This document shows, one piece after another, positions 8,254 to 16,584 of a stretch of DNA of 63,658 nucleotides. The translations under genes and the position numbers were made by a program. The notes beneath the pieces were generated by a model, which did not search any database, was not told the DNA's origin, and worked only from the letters and a program-made list of their open reading frames with translations. This DNA is from Akkermansiaceae bacterium UBA2367 (lineage in GTDB: Bacteria > Verrucomicrobiota > Verrucomicrobiia > Verrucomicrobiales > DEV007), in the NCBI GenBank assembly GCA_002344525.1, contig DDTJ01000044.1, positions 17,621 to 81,278 on the forward strand, in the 5' to 3' direction. Positions within the stretch are counted from its first letter, which is position 1, and each line of letters opens with the position of its first letter.

Positions 8254-9087
8254 TCAAAAGGCCTCAACTCGTTGAAAGCCAAGATCGGATGGGCTTTCCC
8301 CGCCCGTTCCGCCAAGAGCGAGGGCCAGGTGGTTTTTTTTACCGAAGGGGAGCGAGGGCCTCGTCGCGAGGCCTTGGAAGCCGTCGCCGGAGCGCAGCGG
8401 CTCGCCGGGCGCGAGGGGATTCGCGGCGAGGGCGCGGCAGAGACGATGCCTCACCCGGCCGGCGCGGCGGATGCGGGAGACGATCTCCTGGCCGAGGTAG
8501 CAGCCTTTGTGGAAATCGACGGCCCAGCCGTCGAGGCCCAGCTCGGCGGGGAATTCGCCGCCAGTGATCTCCCAGCCGGAGCGGGGCACGAGGGCAAGAG
8601 CCTCGTGCAGATCCCACTCCTGGTCGTCGATCTCCCGGCCGGGATCGAAGGGCGCGATCTGCCCGGCTTCCAGAAACAGATCGCGACCGGGCAGGCCGAG
8701 ACGGCGCGAGGGGATGCCGGGCAGACTCTCGTCGAAATGGTGGTAGACGCGGACGGTCGCGGTCGCGTCCTCGATCTCGCAATCGTCGGCGACGAGGTAG
8801 CGTCCGAGCCTGGCGAGAAGGAAGTCGCGCTGTTCCGCCTCGCCGTCGACGACGAGCGCCTCCTTTTCGGCATGGATCCAGACGAGGGCCTCGACTTTGC
8901 CCTTGGCCGTGCAGACGCAGGCGGCGACCGCAGCGCCGCCGACGGCGAGCTTGGCGACGTCGTTGCTGACCTGCCCGTTGAGGTAGCGGACCCGGTCGGA
9001 CCCGACGAAGCGGAGCACGGCGCGACCGGGGAGGAGCCGCCAGCGCCCGGCGAGCACCTCGCGCGGATCGAGGCCGGGGTCGCTCAT
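8254..9087 (-). CDS. ygfZ: YgfZ-like folate-binding protein (GcvT fold)
   Basis: The protein has 277 residues and the COG0354 signature KGCYLGQEIVSRI near residue 194, the defining motif of YgfZ/IBA57 proteins. The N-terminal part (LRFVGSDRVRYLNGQVSNDV) is the usual GcvT-like beginning. Members help tetrahydrofolate-dependent maintenance of iron-sulfur enzymes such as MiaB. The start codon overlaps the stop of the dehydrogenase gene by four bases (ATGA), so the two are probably co-translated. Near its 3' end the gene crosses a run of eight T on the plus strand (8333-8340), a possible slippage point, but the frame is continuous. The 199-bp gap to the porin-like start (8055-8253) is AT-rich in parts and probably holds that gene's promoter. 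Confidence 0.85.
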   Translation of the reverse strand: MSDPGLDPREVLAGRWRLLPGRAVLRFVGSDRVRYLNGQVSNDVAKLAVGGAAVAACVCTAKGKVEALVWIHAEKEALVVDGEAEQRDFLLARLGRYLVADDCEIEDATATVRVYHHFDESLPGIPSRRLGLPGRDLFLEAGQIAPFDPGREIDDQEWDLHEALALVPRSGWEITGGEFPAELGLDGWAVDFHKGCYLGQEIVSRIRRAGRVRHRLCRALAANPLAPGEPLRSGDGFQGLATRPSLPFGKKNHLALALGGTGGESPSDLGFQRVEAF

Positions 9088-9938
9088 GCCCCCTTCCCCT
9101 CCACGTAGGCCTCGGCCACGACCGAGTAGTCCATCCCGCCTTTCCCTTTCTGGATGGAGCGGTACATGACGCTGGCGGTGGTGGAGAGCACCGGCTGCTC
9201 GACGCCGAGCTGCTTCCCGAGGCCGAGGGCGTACTGGGCGTCCTTGAACATGTTCTTCAGGGAGAAATGGGGGTCGTAGTCGCCGGCGAGGATGCGGGGG
9301 AGCTTCATCCCGACGAGGGGGGAATGGCAGGCGTTCTGCTCGAGGGCCTCGTTCAGCTTCTGCGGATCGACTCCCGCCCTGGCGACGAGGCCGCAGGCTT
9401 CGGCGAGCACGGCGACGGTGGCGGCGGAGACCATATTTGTGGCGATCTTGATCAGGGAGGCCTCCCCGACGCGACCGAGGTGGAGGATGGACTGGGCGCT
9501 GGCCTCGAGGACGGGCCGGACGCGCTCGAGCACCTGCGCGTCGCCGCCGACGTAGTAGACGAGCTTTCCAGCCTCGGCGGCGAGGCGGCTGCCGGTGAAG
9601 GGGGCGTCGAGGAAGGCGGCCCCGGTCGCGCGGACGGTCTGGTAGGCCTCGACGACGCTGGCGGGGTCGAAGGTGCCGTTGGCCACGACGGTGTGGCGGG
9701 GCTCAAGGCGATCGCGGACCGCGCCGACCACCTCGAGGAGCGCTGCGCTGTCGCCGACGAAGAGCTGGACGACGTCGGCGAGGGCGAAGACCTCCGCCAC
9801 CGAACCGAGGAAGTTCGGGAGCGGCCGCGGGGTGCGGCTCCAGACGTAGACCTCGCGGCCCGATTTGCGCAGGCAGTCCGCAACGCGGCTGCCGATGATG
9901 CCTTGGCCGATGACTCCGACCGCTGCCGATGCTTCCAT
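9084..9938 (-). CDS. NAD(P)-dependent beta-hydroxyacid dehydrogenase family protein
   Basis: The product is 284 residues from MEASAAVGVIGQGIIGSR, which puts the Rossmann motif GxGxxG at the N-terminus; longer in-frame starts would add unrelated residues. The substrate-binding stretch DAPFTGSRLAAEAGKL and the catalytic-lysine region LIKIATNMV match the 3-hydroxyisobutyrate/6-phosphogluconate-like family (GLYR/HIBADH, succinic-semialdehyde reductases). It is translationally coupled to ygfZ by a four-base overlap. The true substrate cannot be told from sequence. Confidence 0.82.
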   Translation of the reverse strand: MEASAAVGVIGQGIIGSRVADCLRKSGREVYVWSRTPRPLPNFLGSVAEVFALADVVQLFVGDSAALLEVVGAVRDRLEPRHTVVANGTFDPASVVEAYQTVRATGAAFLDAPFTGSRLAAEAGKLVYYVGGDAQVLERVRPVLEASAQSILHLGRVGEASLIKIATNMVSAATVAVLAEACGLVARAGVDPQKLNEALEQNACHSPLVGMKLPRILAGDYDPHFSLKNMFKDAQYALGLGKQLGVEQPVLSTTASVMYRSIQKGKGGMDYSVVAEAYVEGKGA

Positions 9939-10300
9939 GCGGAATTCAACGCGGGAAGGGAAAGGGATGCAAGAGTGAAATCTGGAACTCGAAGTCCGAA
10001 TTTGGCCTCCGGCGACCACTGATCGGCGCTGATGTTTTCGGACACGAATGGCACGGGATGAAGCCGTATTTGCGTTGTCCAAACAGGTTGCGTGGGGCGG
10101 ACTCTTTCCGCTCCGCAAGGCAACGCCCGATGCCTCCCATTGGAACCCTCCAGAACGAAGGCCGCCCCTTATCCCATGCCATTTGATCTGCTGGAGGCAG
10201 ACTGTCGCTATTTACGGATCATTTCTTGGCGGTTGTCGTCGATGCGAAATTCAAGGTTTTTCGTGTTTTCCCTCCGCCCCACCCCGGTCTATCCATCCCC
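9939..10300. other. Intergenic region between divergent genes
   Basis: The 362-bp gap separates the dehydrogenase start from pyrD. It has somewhat lower GC and contains a weak dyad at about 10088-10125 (GTTGC...GCAAC enclosing GCGGA...TCCGC). It must hold both promoters, but I see no clear -35/-10 pair. A 78-codon frame on the minus strand (9946-10182) looks like translated repeat debris, not a gene. Confidence 0.4.
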
Positions 10301-11341
10301 ATGCCCGACCTCTACCCGCTCGCGCGGCGTCTCCTCTTCGCGATGGACGCCGAGACCGCCCACCACGCCACCCTCTCGGGAATGCGGGCGGCGGATGCGC
10401 TTGGAGTTTTGGGGCTATTGACAGGGTCTGGTCGGTCACCCGACCCTCTTGAGTCCGCCGTCGAGGTCATGGGCCTGCGTTTTCCCAACCGGGTCGGGCT
10501 CGCCGCCGGACTCGACAAGGCGGGGACGGCAGTCCACGCCTTCGGCGAATTGGGTTTCGGCCATGTCGAGGTCGGCACGGTCACCCCTCGCCCGCAGCCG
10601 GGGAACGACAAGCCGCGTCTCTTCCGCCTGAAGGAGCACGGGGCGATCATCAACCGCATGGGCTTCAACAATCCCGGCGTCGCCGGACTGCTCGCGAATC
10701 TGGAGCGCTCGCGGAAAGACTTCCGCGGCGTCCTCGGAATCAACATCGGGAAGAACTTCGACACGCCGAACGAGGAGGCGATCCGCGACTATCTCCTCTG
10801 CCTCGAAGGCGTCTACGGCGCGGCGGACTACGTGACCGCGAACCTCTCCTCACCGAACACGAAGGGACTGCGCGACCTCCAGAACGCCGAGACCTGCCGC
10901 GAGCTGATCCTGCGGCTCCAAGAGAGGCGCGAGTCGCTCCAAGCCGGGCACGGCGGCAAGCGGGTTCCCCTCGTCATCAAGATCGCCCCCGACCTCTCCG
11001 ACGAAGCTGTCGCGGCGCTGGCCGGGGTCTTCAGCGAGACGCGCATCGACGGGGTCATCACGACGAACACGACGATCGCGCGCGAGGCGGTCGCGGGCCA
11101 TCCCCTCGCGAACGAGGCAGGCGGGCTGAGCGGGTCGCCGCTCACGGAACAAGCGACCGCGATCCTCGCGAGGCTGCGCTCGGAACTCGATCCGGCCATT
11201 CCCGTGATCGGGTCGGGCGGGGTCATGACGGCGGACGACGCGCGGGCGAAGTTCGAAGCCGGGGCCGCCCTCGTGCAGGTCTACACGGGCCTGATCTATC
11301 GCGGGCCTCGCCTCGTGCGCGAGATCGCCGTGATGCGGTAA
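10301..11341 (+). CDS. pyrD: Dihydroorotate dehydrogenase (quinone), class 2
   Basis: The enzyme oxidises dihydroorotate to orotate in pyrimidine synthesis, passing electrons to membrane quinones. The 346-residue length and the helical N-terminal extension (LYPLARRLLFAMDAETAH) mark class 2. FMN and substrate motifs are intact: VGLAAGLDKAG, INRMGFNN, the catalytic-serine region ANLSSPNTKGLR, and GVITTNTTI. The glycine-rich phosphate site VIGSGGV lies near residue 305. The ATG at 10301 gives the expected length; upstream in-frame codons do not extend homology. No other pyr gene is nearby. Confidence 0.93.
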   Translation: MPDLYPLARRLLFAMDAETAHHATLSGMRAADALGVLGLLTGSGRSPDPLESAVEVMGLRFPNRVGLAAGLDKAGTAVHAFGELGFGHVEVGTVTPRPQPGNDKPRLFRLKEHGAIINRMGFNNPGVAGLLANLERSRKDFRGVLGINIGKNFDTPNEEAIRDYLLCLEGVYGAADYVTANLSSPNTKGLRDLQNAETCRELILRLQERRESLQAGHGGKRVPLVIKIAPDLSDEAVAALAGVFSETRIDGVITTNTTIAREAVAGHPLANEAGGLSGSPLTEQATAILARLRSELDPAIPVIGSGGVMTADDARAKFEAGAALVQVYTGLIYRGPRLVREIAVMR

Positions 11342-11408
11342 CGGGGCGGAAAACATTCGCCAACGTTTGGAAAACCATTATTTTCATGGAGGCCGAAGGT
11401 TCGCTCCC

Positions 11409-11750
11409 ATGAAGTCCTCCACGATCTCGATCCTCGTCACCATCCTTCTCTCCTTGGCCGTGGCGGTGAGCGACTACTTCCTGAAGCACGCCAGCGAGCA
11501 GCAGTCGCCCTTCCTGAACCGCCATTTCCTCGTCGGCCTGCTCATCACCACCGCCGTCACCTTCGGCTGGGTCTTCGTGATGCCGCACCTGAAGCTGGCC
11601 TACATCGGGGTGATCTACAGCCTCACCGTGGTGCTCGCGCTCTGCCTCGTCGGGGCGGTTTTTTTCGGCGAGCATCTCAAGACCTCGAAATGGGTCGGGG
11701 TCGGGCTGGCGATCGCCACGATGCTGCTGCTCTATCAACGCATGGCTTGA
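11409..11750 (+). CDS. Small four-helix membrane protein of the DMT/EmrE-like type
   Basis: The 113-residue protein is almost entirely hydrophobic, with four predicted membrane segments: ILVTILLSLAVAVSDYFL, FLVGLLITTAVTFGWVFV, LAYIGVIYSLTVVLALCL and WVGVGLAIATMLLLY. The last pair with FFGEHLKTSKWVGVGL is the familiar end of EamA/SMR transporters, so this is a half-size drug/metabolite transporter-like protein that probably works as a dimer. I chose the ATG at 11409 because it leaves a short polar N-terminus; a start at 11367 would add 14 residues. The next gene begins 10 bp downstream. Confidence 0.7.
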   Translation: MKSSTISILVTILLSLAVAVSDYFLKHASEQQSPFLNRHFLVGLLITTAVTFGWVFVMPHLKLAYIGVIYSLTVVLALCLVGAVFFGEHLKTSKWVGVGLAIATMLLLYQRMA

Positions 11751-11760
11751 AACTCGCGGG

Positions 11761-12483
11761 ATGACCCGGAGATTGAAATTCCTTCTGGTTCTGCTGGGGG
11801 CGTCGCTCGCCTTCGCCGGTCTCCACCGCGTCGACCAAGCTCTCGGAGGCCCGGTCGTCTCCGCGGTCAAAGGCTCCCGAACCGTCGCCTCGGTGCTGAA
11901 ACAAACGCAGGCCGCGGGCCTCGGTCTCACGGAGGAGGAGCGGGGCTGGGTGGGATCCCTCACCCTCGTCGCACTCAAGTCGGAAAAGATCCTCGAAGTC
12001 TGGGGGCATGGGAAGGACACGCCGCGGAAGCGCATCCGCGTCTATCCCTTCACTGGCTCCAGCGGCGGACTCGGCCCGAAGCTGCGCGAAGGCGACGGCC
12101 AGATCCCCGAGGGGCTCTACCGGGTCGAGCATCTGAACCCCAACAGCAGCTACCATCTCTCCATCAAGATCGACTACCCCAACGCCTACGACCGCGCCAA
12201 GGGCCGCGCGGACGGGCGGGAGAAGCTCGGTTTCGACATCTTCCTCCACGGCAGATCGGTCACCGTCGGCTGCATCCCCATCGGCGACGAGGCGATCGAG
12301 GATCTCTTCACCCTCGTCGCGCAGGTGGGGACGAGGAAGGTGGACGCGATCCTCGCACCTTGGGATTTCCGCACGCACGACGATGCGCCGGAGATCGACG
12401 GGATCGAGTGGGAGGGCGAACTCTACGAGGGCATCCGCGAAGCGATGCGGCCTTTCCCCCATCCGCCGGAGACGCCCGATTGA
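11761..12483 (+). CDS. L,D-transpeptidase family protein (YkuD/YafK type)
   Basis: The 240-residue protein has an N-terminal signal or anchor (LKFLLVLLGASLAFAGL) and the YkuD catalytic signature HGRSVTVGCIPIGDEAIEDL, with the nucleophilic cysteine near residue 166. Such enzymes act on peptidoglycan: some make 3-3 crosslinks or attach lipoproteins, while YafK/DpaA-like members cleave that attachment. The sequence around the motif and the family length fit the YafK branch. It should act in the periplasm. It is close behind the small membrane protein gene and probably co-transcribed. Confidence 0.8.
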   Translation: MTRRLKFLLVLLGASLAFAGLHRVDQALGGPVVSAVKGSRTVASVLKQTQAAGLGLTEEERGWVGSLTLVALKSEKILEVWGHGKDTPRKRIRVYPFTGSSGGLGPKLREGDGQIPEGLYRVEHLNPNSSYHLSIKIDYPNAYDRAKGRADGREKLGFDIFLHGRSVTVGCIPIGDEAIEDLFTLVAQVGTRKVDAILAPWDFRTHDDAPEIDGIEWEGELYEGIREAMRPFPHPPETPD

Positions 12484-12541
12484 TTTTCAGGTTTGGCCCG
12501 CGAAGTGCTCCTGAAACGGAATCTGGAATCGTCAGTACAGT

Positions 12542-13222
12542 ATGAACCCCGTTCCAACCAGTTGCCGGGCGCGGCTCCAGCCGCGGGATTTCGAGTTCAT
12601 CGCCGCGACCCTCGCGGGCGACGCGGAGGAGAGGGGCTTCCTCGTCTCGCTCTTCGACGAGCCGGACGCCCTCGACGCCATCCTCGGGAGCGACCGCCTT
12701 TTCCAAGCGGTGATGGAGCTGCCCATGCCCCTCGCGGTGTCGCCGGAGCTCTATTTCTTCGTCCTCGTTCGCCGCAGCCTCGGGGACGCGGGCATCGATG
12801 ATGTGGAGATCGCCGACTACGTCGCGGCCACCCTCGCCGACCACGCGGGCGGGGCGCTCTCGCGGCATCCGTCGGGCCGGATGCCCGACGCGGAGTTCAC
12901 CTACCACGTCGACATCGTCGAGCGGATGGCCGACGCGAGCCCTTGCGAGCGATTCTTCCTCCAAGTGCAGTGCGGCAACCGCTTCCTCGTCCTGACCGGG
13001 CTCTTCCCGCGCTTCCTCGAACGCCGCGCCGAACGTCGCGGGGCGCCGGGCCTCGACTACTACGAGGGTGTCGCCCGGCATTCCTTCCGCGTCGCGGGAC
13101 GGCATCCCCTCGCGGAGGAATACGCGCTGCGCGAGGTCTACGAGCGCCTCGCCGACTGCTTCCCGGAGACGCGGCGAGCCCTCAACCGCATGGCCGAGGA
13201 TCGGCTTTTTCTGGGGGCTTGA
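12542..13222 (+). CDS. Conserved-looking protein of unknown function
   Basis: The 226-residue soluble, acidic protein is probably all-helical, with no signal peptide, no membrane segment and only two cysteines in the middle (CERFFLQVQCGNRF). The C-terminal part (YYEGVARHSFRVAGRHPLAEEYALREVYERLAD) is the most patterned. I do not recognise the family. Codon use and GC match the neighbours, and the frame fills the space between the L,D-transpeptidase and the convergent nitroreductase gene, which supports it being real. Confidence 0.7.
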   Translation: MNPVPTSCRARLQPRDFEFIAATLAGDAEERGFLVSLFDEPDALDAILGSDRLFQAVMELPMPLAVSPELYFFVLVRRSLGDAGIDDVEIADYVAATLADHAGGALSRHPSGRMPDAEFTYHVDIVERMADASPCERFFLQVQCGNRFLVLTGLFPRFLERRAERRGAPGLDYYEGVARHSFRVAGRHPLAEEYALREVYERLADCFPETRRALNRMAEDRLFLGA

Positions 13223-13229
13223 GCGCGGC

Positions 13230-13874
13230 CTAACGGTACTCGACCACTTCCTCCTTGAGATAGCGAACCTTGGCCAAAGCGGCGTAGGCGTCCGTCGCCG
13301 CGCGATAGCCTGCGGTGGCGGCCACGGCGGTGGTGAGGCCCTGCCGGGGCAGGTCGAGGATCTCGTCGTAGCGGGCGGGGTCGAGGCCCTCCAGCGGACA
13401 GGCGTCGATGCCGAGGAGCGCGGCGCTGGTCAGGAAGTTGCCGAGGGCGATGTAGGCCTGCCGCTTGTGCCATTCCGGGATCGGCGCGTTTTCGATGAAT
13501 TGCAGGATGACCTTCTTGTAGCCGGCGAGGCGCTCCGCTCCCTCGGGCATGGCGCGCACGGCGACGGTGCGGTCGATGAGGCGGTCCACGTCCGCCTCGG
13601 AGGCGCTGCGTTGCACGGCGAAAACCACGAGGTGCGAGGCCTCGGTCACTTGGGCTTGGTTCCAGGAGGCGGCGCGGAGCTCCTCCCGCAAGGCGGCGTC
13701 CTCGATCACGAGGAATTTCCACGGTTGCAGACCGAAGGAGGAGGGGGTCAGCACCAGCGCCTCTTCCAGAGCGGTCCAGACCTCGCCCGGGATTTTGCGG
13801 TCGGGGTCGAATTGCTTCGTGGCGTAGCGCCAGCGGAGGGATTCGAGCAGTTGGTCGGGAGTGAGGAGGCCCAT
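13230..13874 (-). CDS. Nitroreductase family NAD(P)H-dependent oxidoreductase
   Basis: The 214-residue flavoprotein has the hallmarks of the NfsB branch: LRWRYATKQFDPDRKI at the N-terminus (FMN-binding), TPSSFGLQPWKFLVIED near residue 43, and YIALGNFLTSAALLGIDACPLEG near residue 140. The family reduces nitroaromatics, quinones or flavins, and its natural substrate is usually uncertain. It converges with the preceding gene with only 7 bp between stops. Confidence 0.85.
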   Translation of the reverse strand: MGLLTPDQLLESLRWRYATKQFDPDRKIPGEVWTALEEALVLTPSSFGLQPWKFLVIEDAALREELRAASWNQAQVTEASHLVVFAVQRSASEADVDRLIDRTVAVRAMPEGAERLAGYKKVILQFIENAPIPEWHKRQAYIALGNFLTSAALLGIDACPLEGLDPARYDEILDLPRQGLTTAVAATAGYRAATDAYAALAKVRYLKEEVVEYR

Positions 13875-14006
13875 GGGCAGGGATAAATGCCGGGGCGGCG
13901 CATTTCAACCCCCATCTTCCACGGGAAAATCGGCAGCCGGGGGACGGAGCGGGAGCGGCTTGTGGAGACGGCGGCACGGGCGTAGAGTCCCCGCGTCCCT
14001 TTCCCC

Positions 14007-15278
14007 ATGAACATCCCCAGAGTCGTCATCGTTGGCGGAGGCTTCGCCGGCATCGAATGCGCCAAAGCCTTCAAAAACCAGCCGGTCGAGGTCTTGATCG
14101 TCGATCGGCAGAACCACCACCTCTTCCAGCCCCTCCTCTACCAGGTCGCCTCCGCCGGGCTCGCCGCGCCCGAGATCGCCCACCCCATTCGCAGCATTTT
14201 CTTCAATCAGGACAACGTCGAGGTCCTCATGGACGAGATCACCGGGATCGACTTGGAGAAACGCCGCCTCGCCACCCCCGAACGCGAGATCGCCTACGAC
14301 TACCTCGTCCTCGCCTTGGGGGTGAAGACCGGATACTTCGGCAAAAACGAGTGGGAGCGCCACGCCCGCGGCCTCAAGAGCCTCGACGACGCCACCGCGA
14401 TCCGGCGGGAGGTCCTCCACGCCTTCGAGAAGGCCGAGGCCTGCGCGGACCCGGTCGAGCGCGAGCGCCTCATGACCGCCGTCGTCATCGGCGGCGGACC
14501 CACCGGGGTCGAGCTGGCCGGGGCCTTCGCCGAACTCGCCCGCCACGTCCTGCTCCGCGATTTCAAGAACATCAACACCGACGAGGCGAAGATCCACCTG
14601 ATCGAGGCGCAGGACCGCCTCCTCACCATGTACGATCCCGCCCTCTCGGACTACACCCGGCGCACCCTTGAGGGCATGGGCGTAACCGTCCACCTCGGAT
14701 GCCCCGTCTCCGACCTGCGCGAGGGCGAGGTGGTCCTGAAAGACGGGACGATCCGCGCCGCGAACCTCGTCTGGGCCGCCGGGATCGAGGCCCCCGCGAT
14801 CACGCGCACCCTCGGGGTCGAGACCGACCGCGCCGGGCGTCCCATCGTCGAGACCGACCTGAGCCTGCCCGGCCGGCCCGAGGTCTTCGTCGTCGGCGAT
14901 CTCGCGAGTTGCGTCGACCAAGCCGGCAAGCGCGTCCCCGGACTCTGCCCCGCCGCCATGCAGATGGGCCGCCACGCCGCCAAGGTCATCCTCGACGAGG
15001 TGAAGGGGCGGAAGGGCAAAGGCTACGACGTGAGGCGGCAGTTCCGCTACTTCGACAAAGGCAGCATGGCCACGATCGGCCGCAGCCACGCCGTCGCCGA
15101 GAGCATGGGGATGAAATTCGACGGCTTCGTCGCTTGGTTGATGTGGCTTTTCATCCACCTGCTCTTCCTCGTCGGCTTCCGCAACCGCGCCGCCGTGCTG
15201 ATGCAGTGGTTCTACGCCTACGTCCGCTACCGGCGCGGGGCGCGCATCATCACCGGGCTGGAGCGGCCCCCGGCCTGA
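14007..15278 (+). CDS. ndh: Type II NADH:quinone oxidoreductase (NDH-2)
   Basis: This is a 423-residue flavoprotein with two dinucleotide folds: the FAD site VVIVGGGFAGIECAKAF at residues 6-22 and the NADH site AVVIGGGPTGVELAGAFAE near 160. The family motif HHLFQPLLYQVASAGL (quinone-side loop) is present, as is the second FAD motif VFVVGDLAS. The C-terminus carries a hydrophobic stretch (FVAWLMWLFIHLLFLVGFRN) that anchors the enzyme to the membrane. It transfers electrons from NADH to quinone without pumping protons. It is monocistronic and divergent from the nitroreductase gene (132-bp gap). Confidence 0.92.
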   Translation: MNIPRVVIVGGGFAGIECAKAFKNQPVEVLIVDRQNHHLFQPLLYQVASAGLAAPEIAHPIRSIFFNQDNVEVLMDEITGIDLEKRRLATPEREIAYDYLVLALGVKTGYFGKNEWERHARGLKSLDDATAIRREVLHAFEKAEACADPVERERLMTAVVIGGGPTGVELAGAFAELARHVLLRDFKNINTDEAKIHLIEAQDRLLTMYDPALSDYTRRTLEGMGVTVHLGCPVSDLREGEVVLKDGTIRAANLVWAAGIEAPAITRTLGVETDRAGRPIVETDLSLPGRPEVFVVGDLASCVDQAGKRVPGLCPAAMQMGRHAAKVILDEVKGRKGKGYDVRRQFRYFDKGSMATIGRSHAVAESMGMKFDGFVAWLMWLFIHLLFLVGFRNRAAVLMQWFYAYVRYRRGARIITGLERPPA

Positions 15279-15369
15279 ATCTTCCGCCGCCCTCGCGAAA
15301 CCGATCCTTGCGGCCCCCGGTCCCGGCGGCTACCTTCCCTCCCCGCCGATCCTTCGCGATCCCCCACGG

Positions 15370-15442
15370 GCCAACTTAGCTCAGTTGGTAGAGCAGCTGA
15401 TTTGTAATCAGCCGGTCGTCGGTTCGAATCCGACAGTTGGCT
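15370..15442 (+). tRNA. tRNA-Thr (anticodon TGT)
   Basis: A complete cloverleaf can be drawn. The acceptor GCCAACT pairs with AGTTGGC, the D-arm contains TCAGTTGGTAGAGC, and the anticodon stem GCTGA/TCAGC carries loop TTTGTAA with anticodon TGT at 15403-15405. The T-arm is GTCGG-TTCGAAT-CCGAC. The 3' CCA is not encoded. It lies 91 bp after ndh and 90 bp before hisG. Confidence 0.97.
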
Positions 15443-15532
15443 TCCGTGGCCCCCGGCAGGTGCCGGACTCGGGGAGGTGGATCAAAAACCGACATGACAG
15501 ACGCCGCTTTCTCGGCATTTTAGCCACCCACC

Positions 15533-16420
15533 ATGGCGGAAACTCCAGACAGACTCCTCAAGATCGGCTTGCCCAAGGGCAGCCTTTTCGAACCCACGAT
15601 GGACCTCTTCGAGAAGGCCGGCTACCACATCCACGGGGCCGAGCGCTCCTACCGGCCCACCATCGACGATCCCGAACTGCAAGTCCGCCTCATCCGGGCG
15701 CAGGAGATCGGGCGCTACGTCGACCACGGCTTCCTCGACTGCGGCATCACCGGCAAGGACTGGGTCGCGGAGAACGGGGCCGACGTCGAGGTGGTCTGCG
15801 ACCTCCAATACAGCCGCGCCACCTCGAACCCGACCCGCTGGGTCCTCGTGGTGCCGAACGACTCCCCGATCCAGACGGTGAAGGACCTCGAGGGCAAACG
15901 CATCGCGGCCGAGGCCACCGGGCTGGTCGAGAAATATCTGGAAGCCAACGGGGTCAAGGCCGAAGTCGAGTTCAGTTGGGGCGCGACGGAGGTGAAGGTC
16001 CCCGAACTCGTCGACGCCATCGTGGACATCACCGAGACCGGCTCCTCGCTGCGGGCGAACAATCTGCGCATCGTCGACGTGCTCATGGAGAGCTACCCGC
16101 AATTCATCGCGAAGCGCGAATCCTGGGCCGACCCGTGGAAGCGCTCGAAGATCGAGCGGCTCGCCGTCCTCCTGAAGGGCGCCCTGACCGCCCGCGACAT
16201 GGTCGGGCTGAAGCTGAATCTGCCCGAGCACGCCCTTGAGACGGTCGGAGAGCTGCTGCCTTCCCTGCGTCGACCGACCGTGTCCCGCCTCGCCCAAGAG
16301 GGTTGGGTCGCGCTCGAAACCGTGTTGACCGAGCTGCAGGTGCGCGAGCTGATCCCGCGCCTCAAGGAGCACGGGGCCGAGGGGATCATCGAATATCCCT
16401 TGAACAAAGTGATCGAGTGA
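15533..16420 (+). CDS. hisG: ATP phosphoribosyltransferase, long form
   Basis: HisG catalyses the first step of histidine synthesis, joining ATP and PRPP. The 295-residue length with a C-terminal ACT-like domain (from about residue 220, TVSRLAQEGWVALETVL) marks the long form, which is allosterically inhibited by histidine and does not need HisZ. Conserved stretches include IGLPKGSLFEPT, DCGITGKDWV and the PRPP loop DAIVDITETGSSLRANNL. Other his genes are absent from the window. A tiny gene for a bS22/COX24-like protein starts 42 bp downstream. Confidence 0.94.
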   Translation: MAETPDRLLKIGLPKGSLFEPTMDLFEKAGYHIHGAERSYRPTIDDPELQVRLIRAQEIGRYVDHGFLDCGITGKDWVAENGADVEVVCDLQYSRATSNPTRWVLVVPNDSPIQTVKDLEGKRIAAEATGLVEKYLEANGVKAEVEFSWGATEVKVPELVDAIVDITETGSSLRANNLRIVDVLMESYPQFIAKRESWADPWKRSKIERLAVLLKGALTARDMVGLKLNLPEHALETVGELLPSLRRPTVSRLAQEGWVALETVLTELQVRELIPRLKEHGAEGIIEYPLNKVIE

Positions 16421-16462
16421 CCGATACTCGCGACCCTCTCCACCCCCCACCTCACGATAGAT

Positions 16463-16567
16463 ATGGGATCACTCAAGAAGAAACGGAAGACCAAAATCAA
16501 CAAGCACAAGCGACGCAAGCGCATGAAGGCGAACCGCCACAAGAAGCGTTTGCGCTACAAGAGCTGA
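16463..16567 (+). CDS. 34-residue AURKAIP1/COX24-domain ribosomal protein (bS22-like)
   Basis: The frame encodes MGSLKKKRKTKINKHKRRKR followed by MKANRHKKRLRYKS, a 34-residue protein that is half Lys/Arg. The order of K/R clusters and the RHKKRLRYK ending match the AURKAIP1/COX24 family. Relatives of this family are the small-subunit ribosomal proteins bS22 (actinobacteria) and mS38 (mitochondria), and short versions occur widely in bacteria. It is too short for most gene callers. The gene lies between hisG (42 bp upstream) and the TPR gene (17 bp downstream) on the same strand. The codon pattern is clean and there is no alternative frame here. Confidence 0.82.
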   Translation: MGSLKKKRKTKINKHKRRKRMKANRHKKRLRYKS

Positions 16568-16584
16568 TCGTCGATCTTGGCGCG

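Noticed and set aside
9946..10182. 78-codon open frame on the minus strand between the dehydrogenase and pyrD genes
   Set aside because: It covers the presumed divergent promoter region, has no family-like pattern, and its residues read like translated repeat debris.
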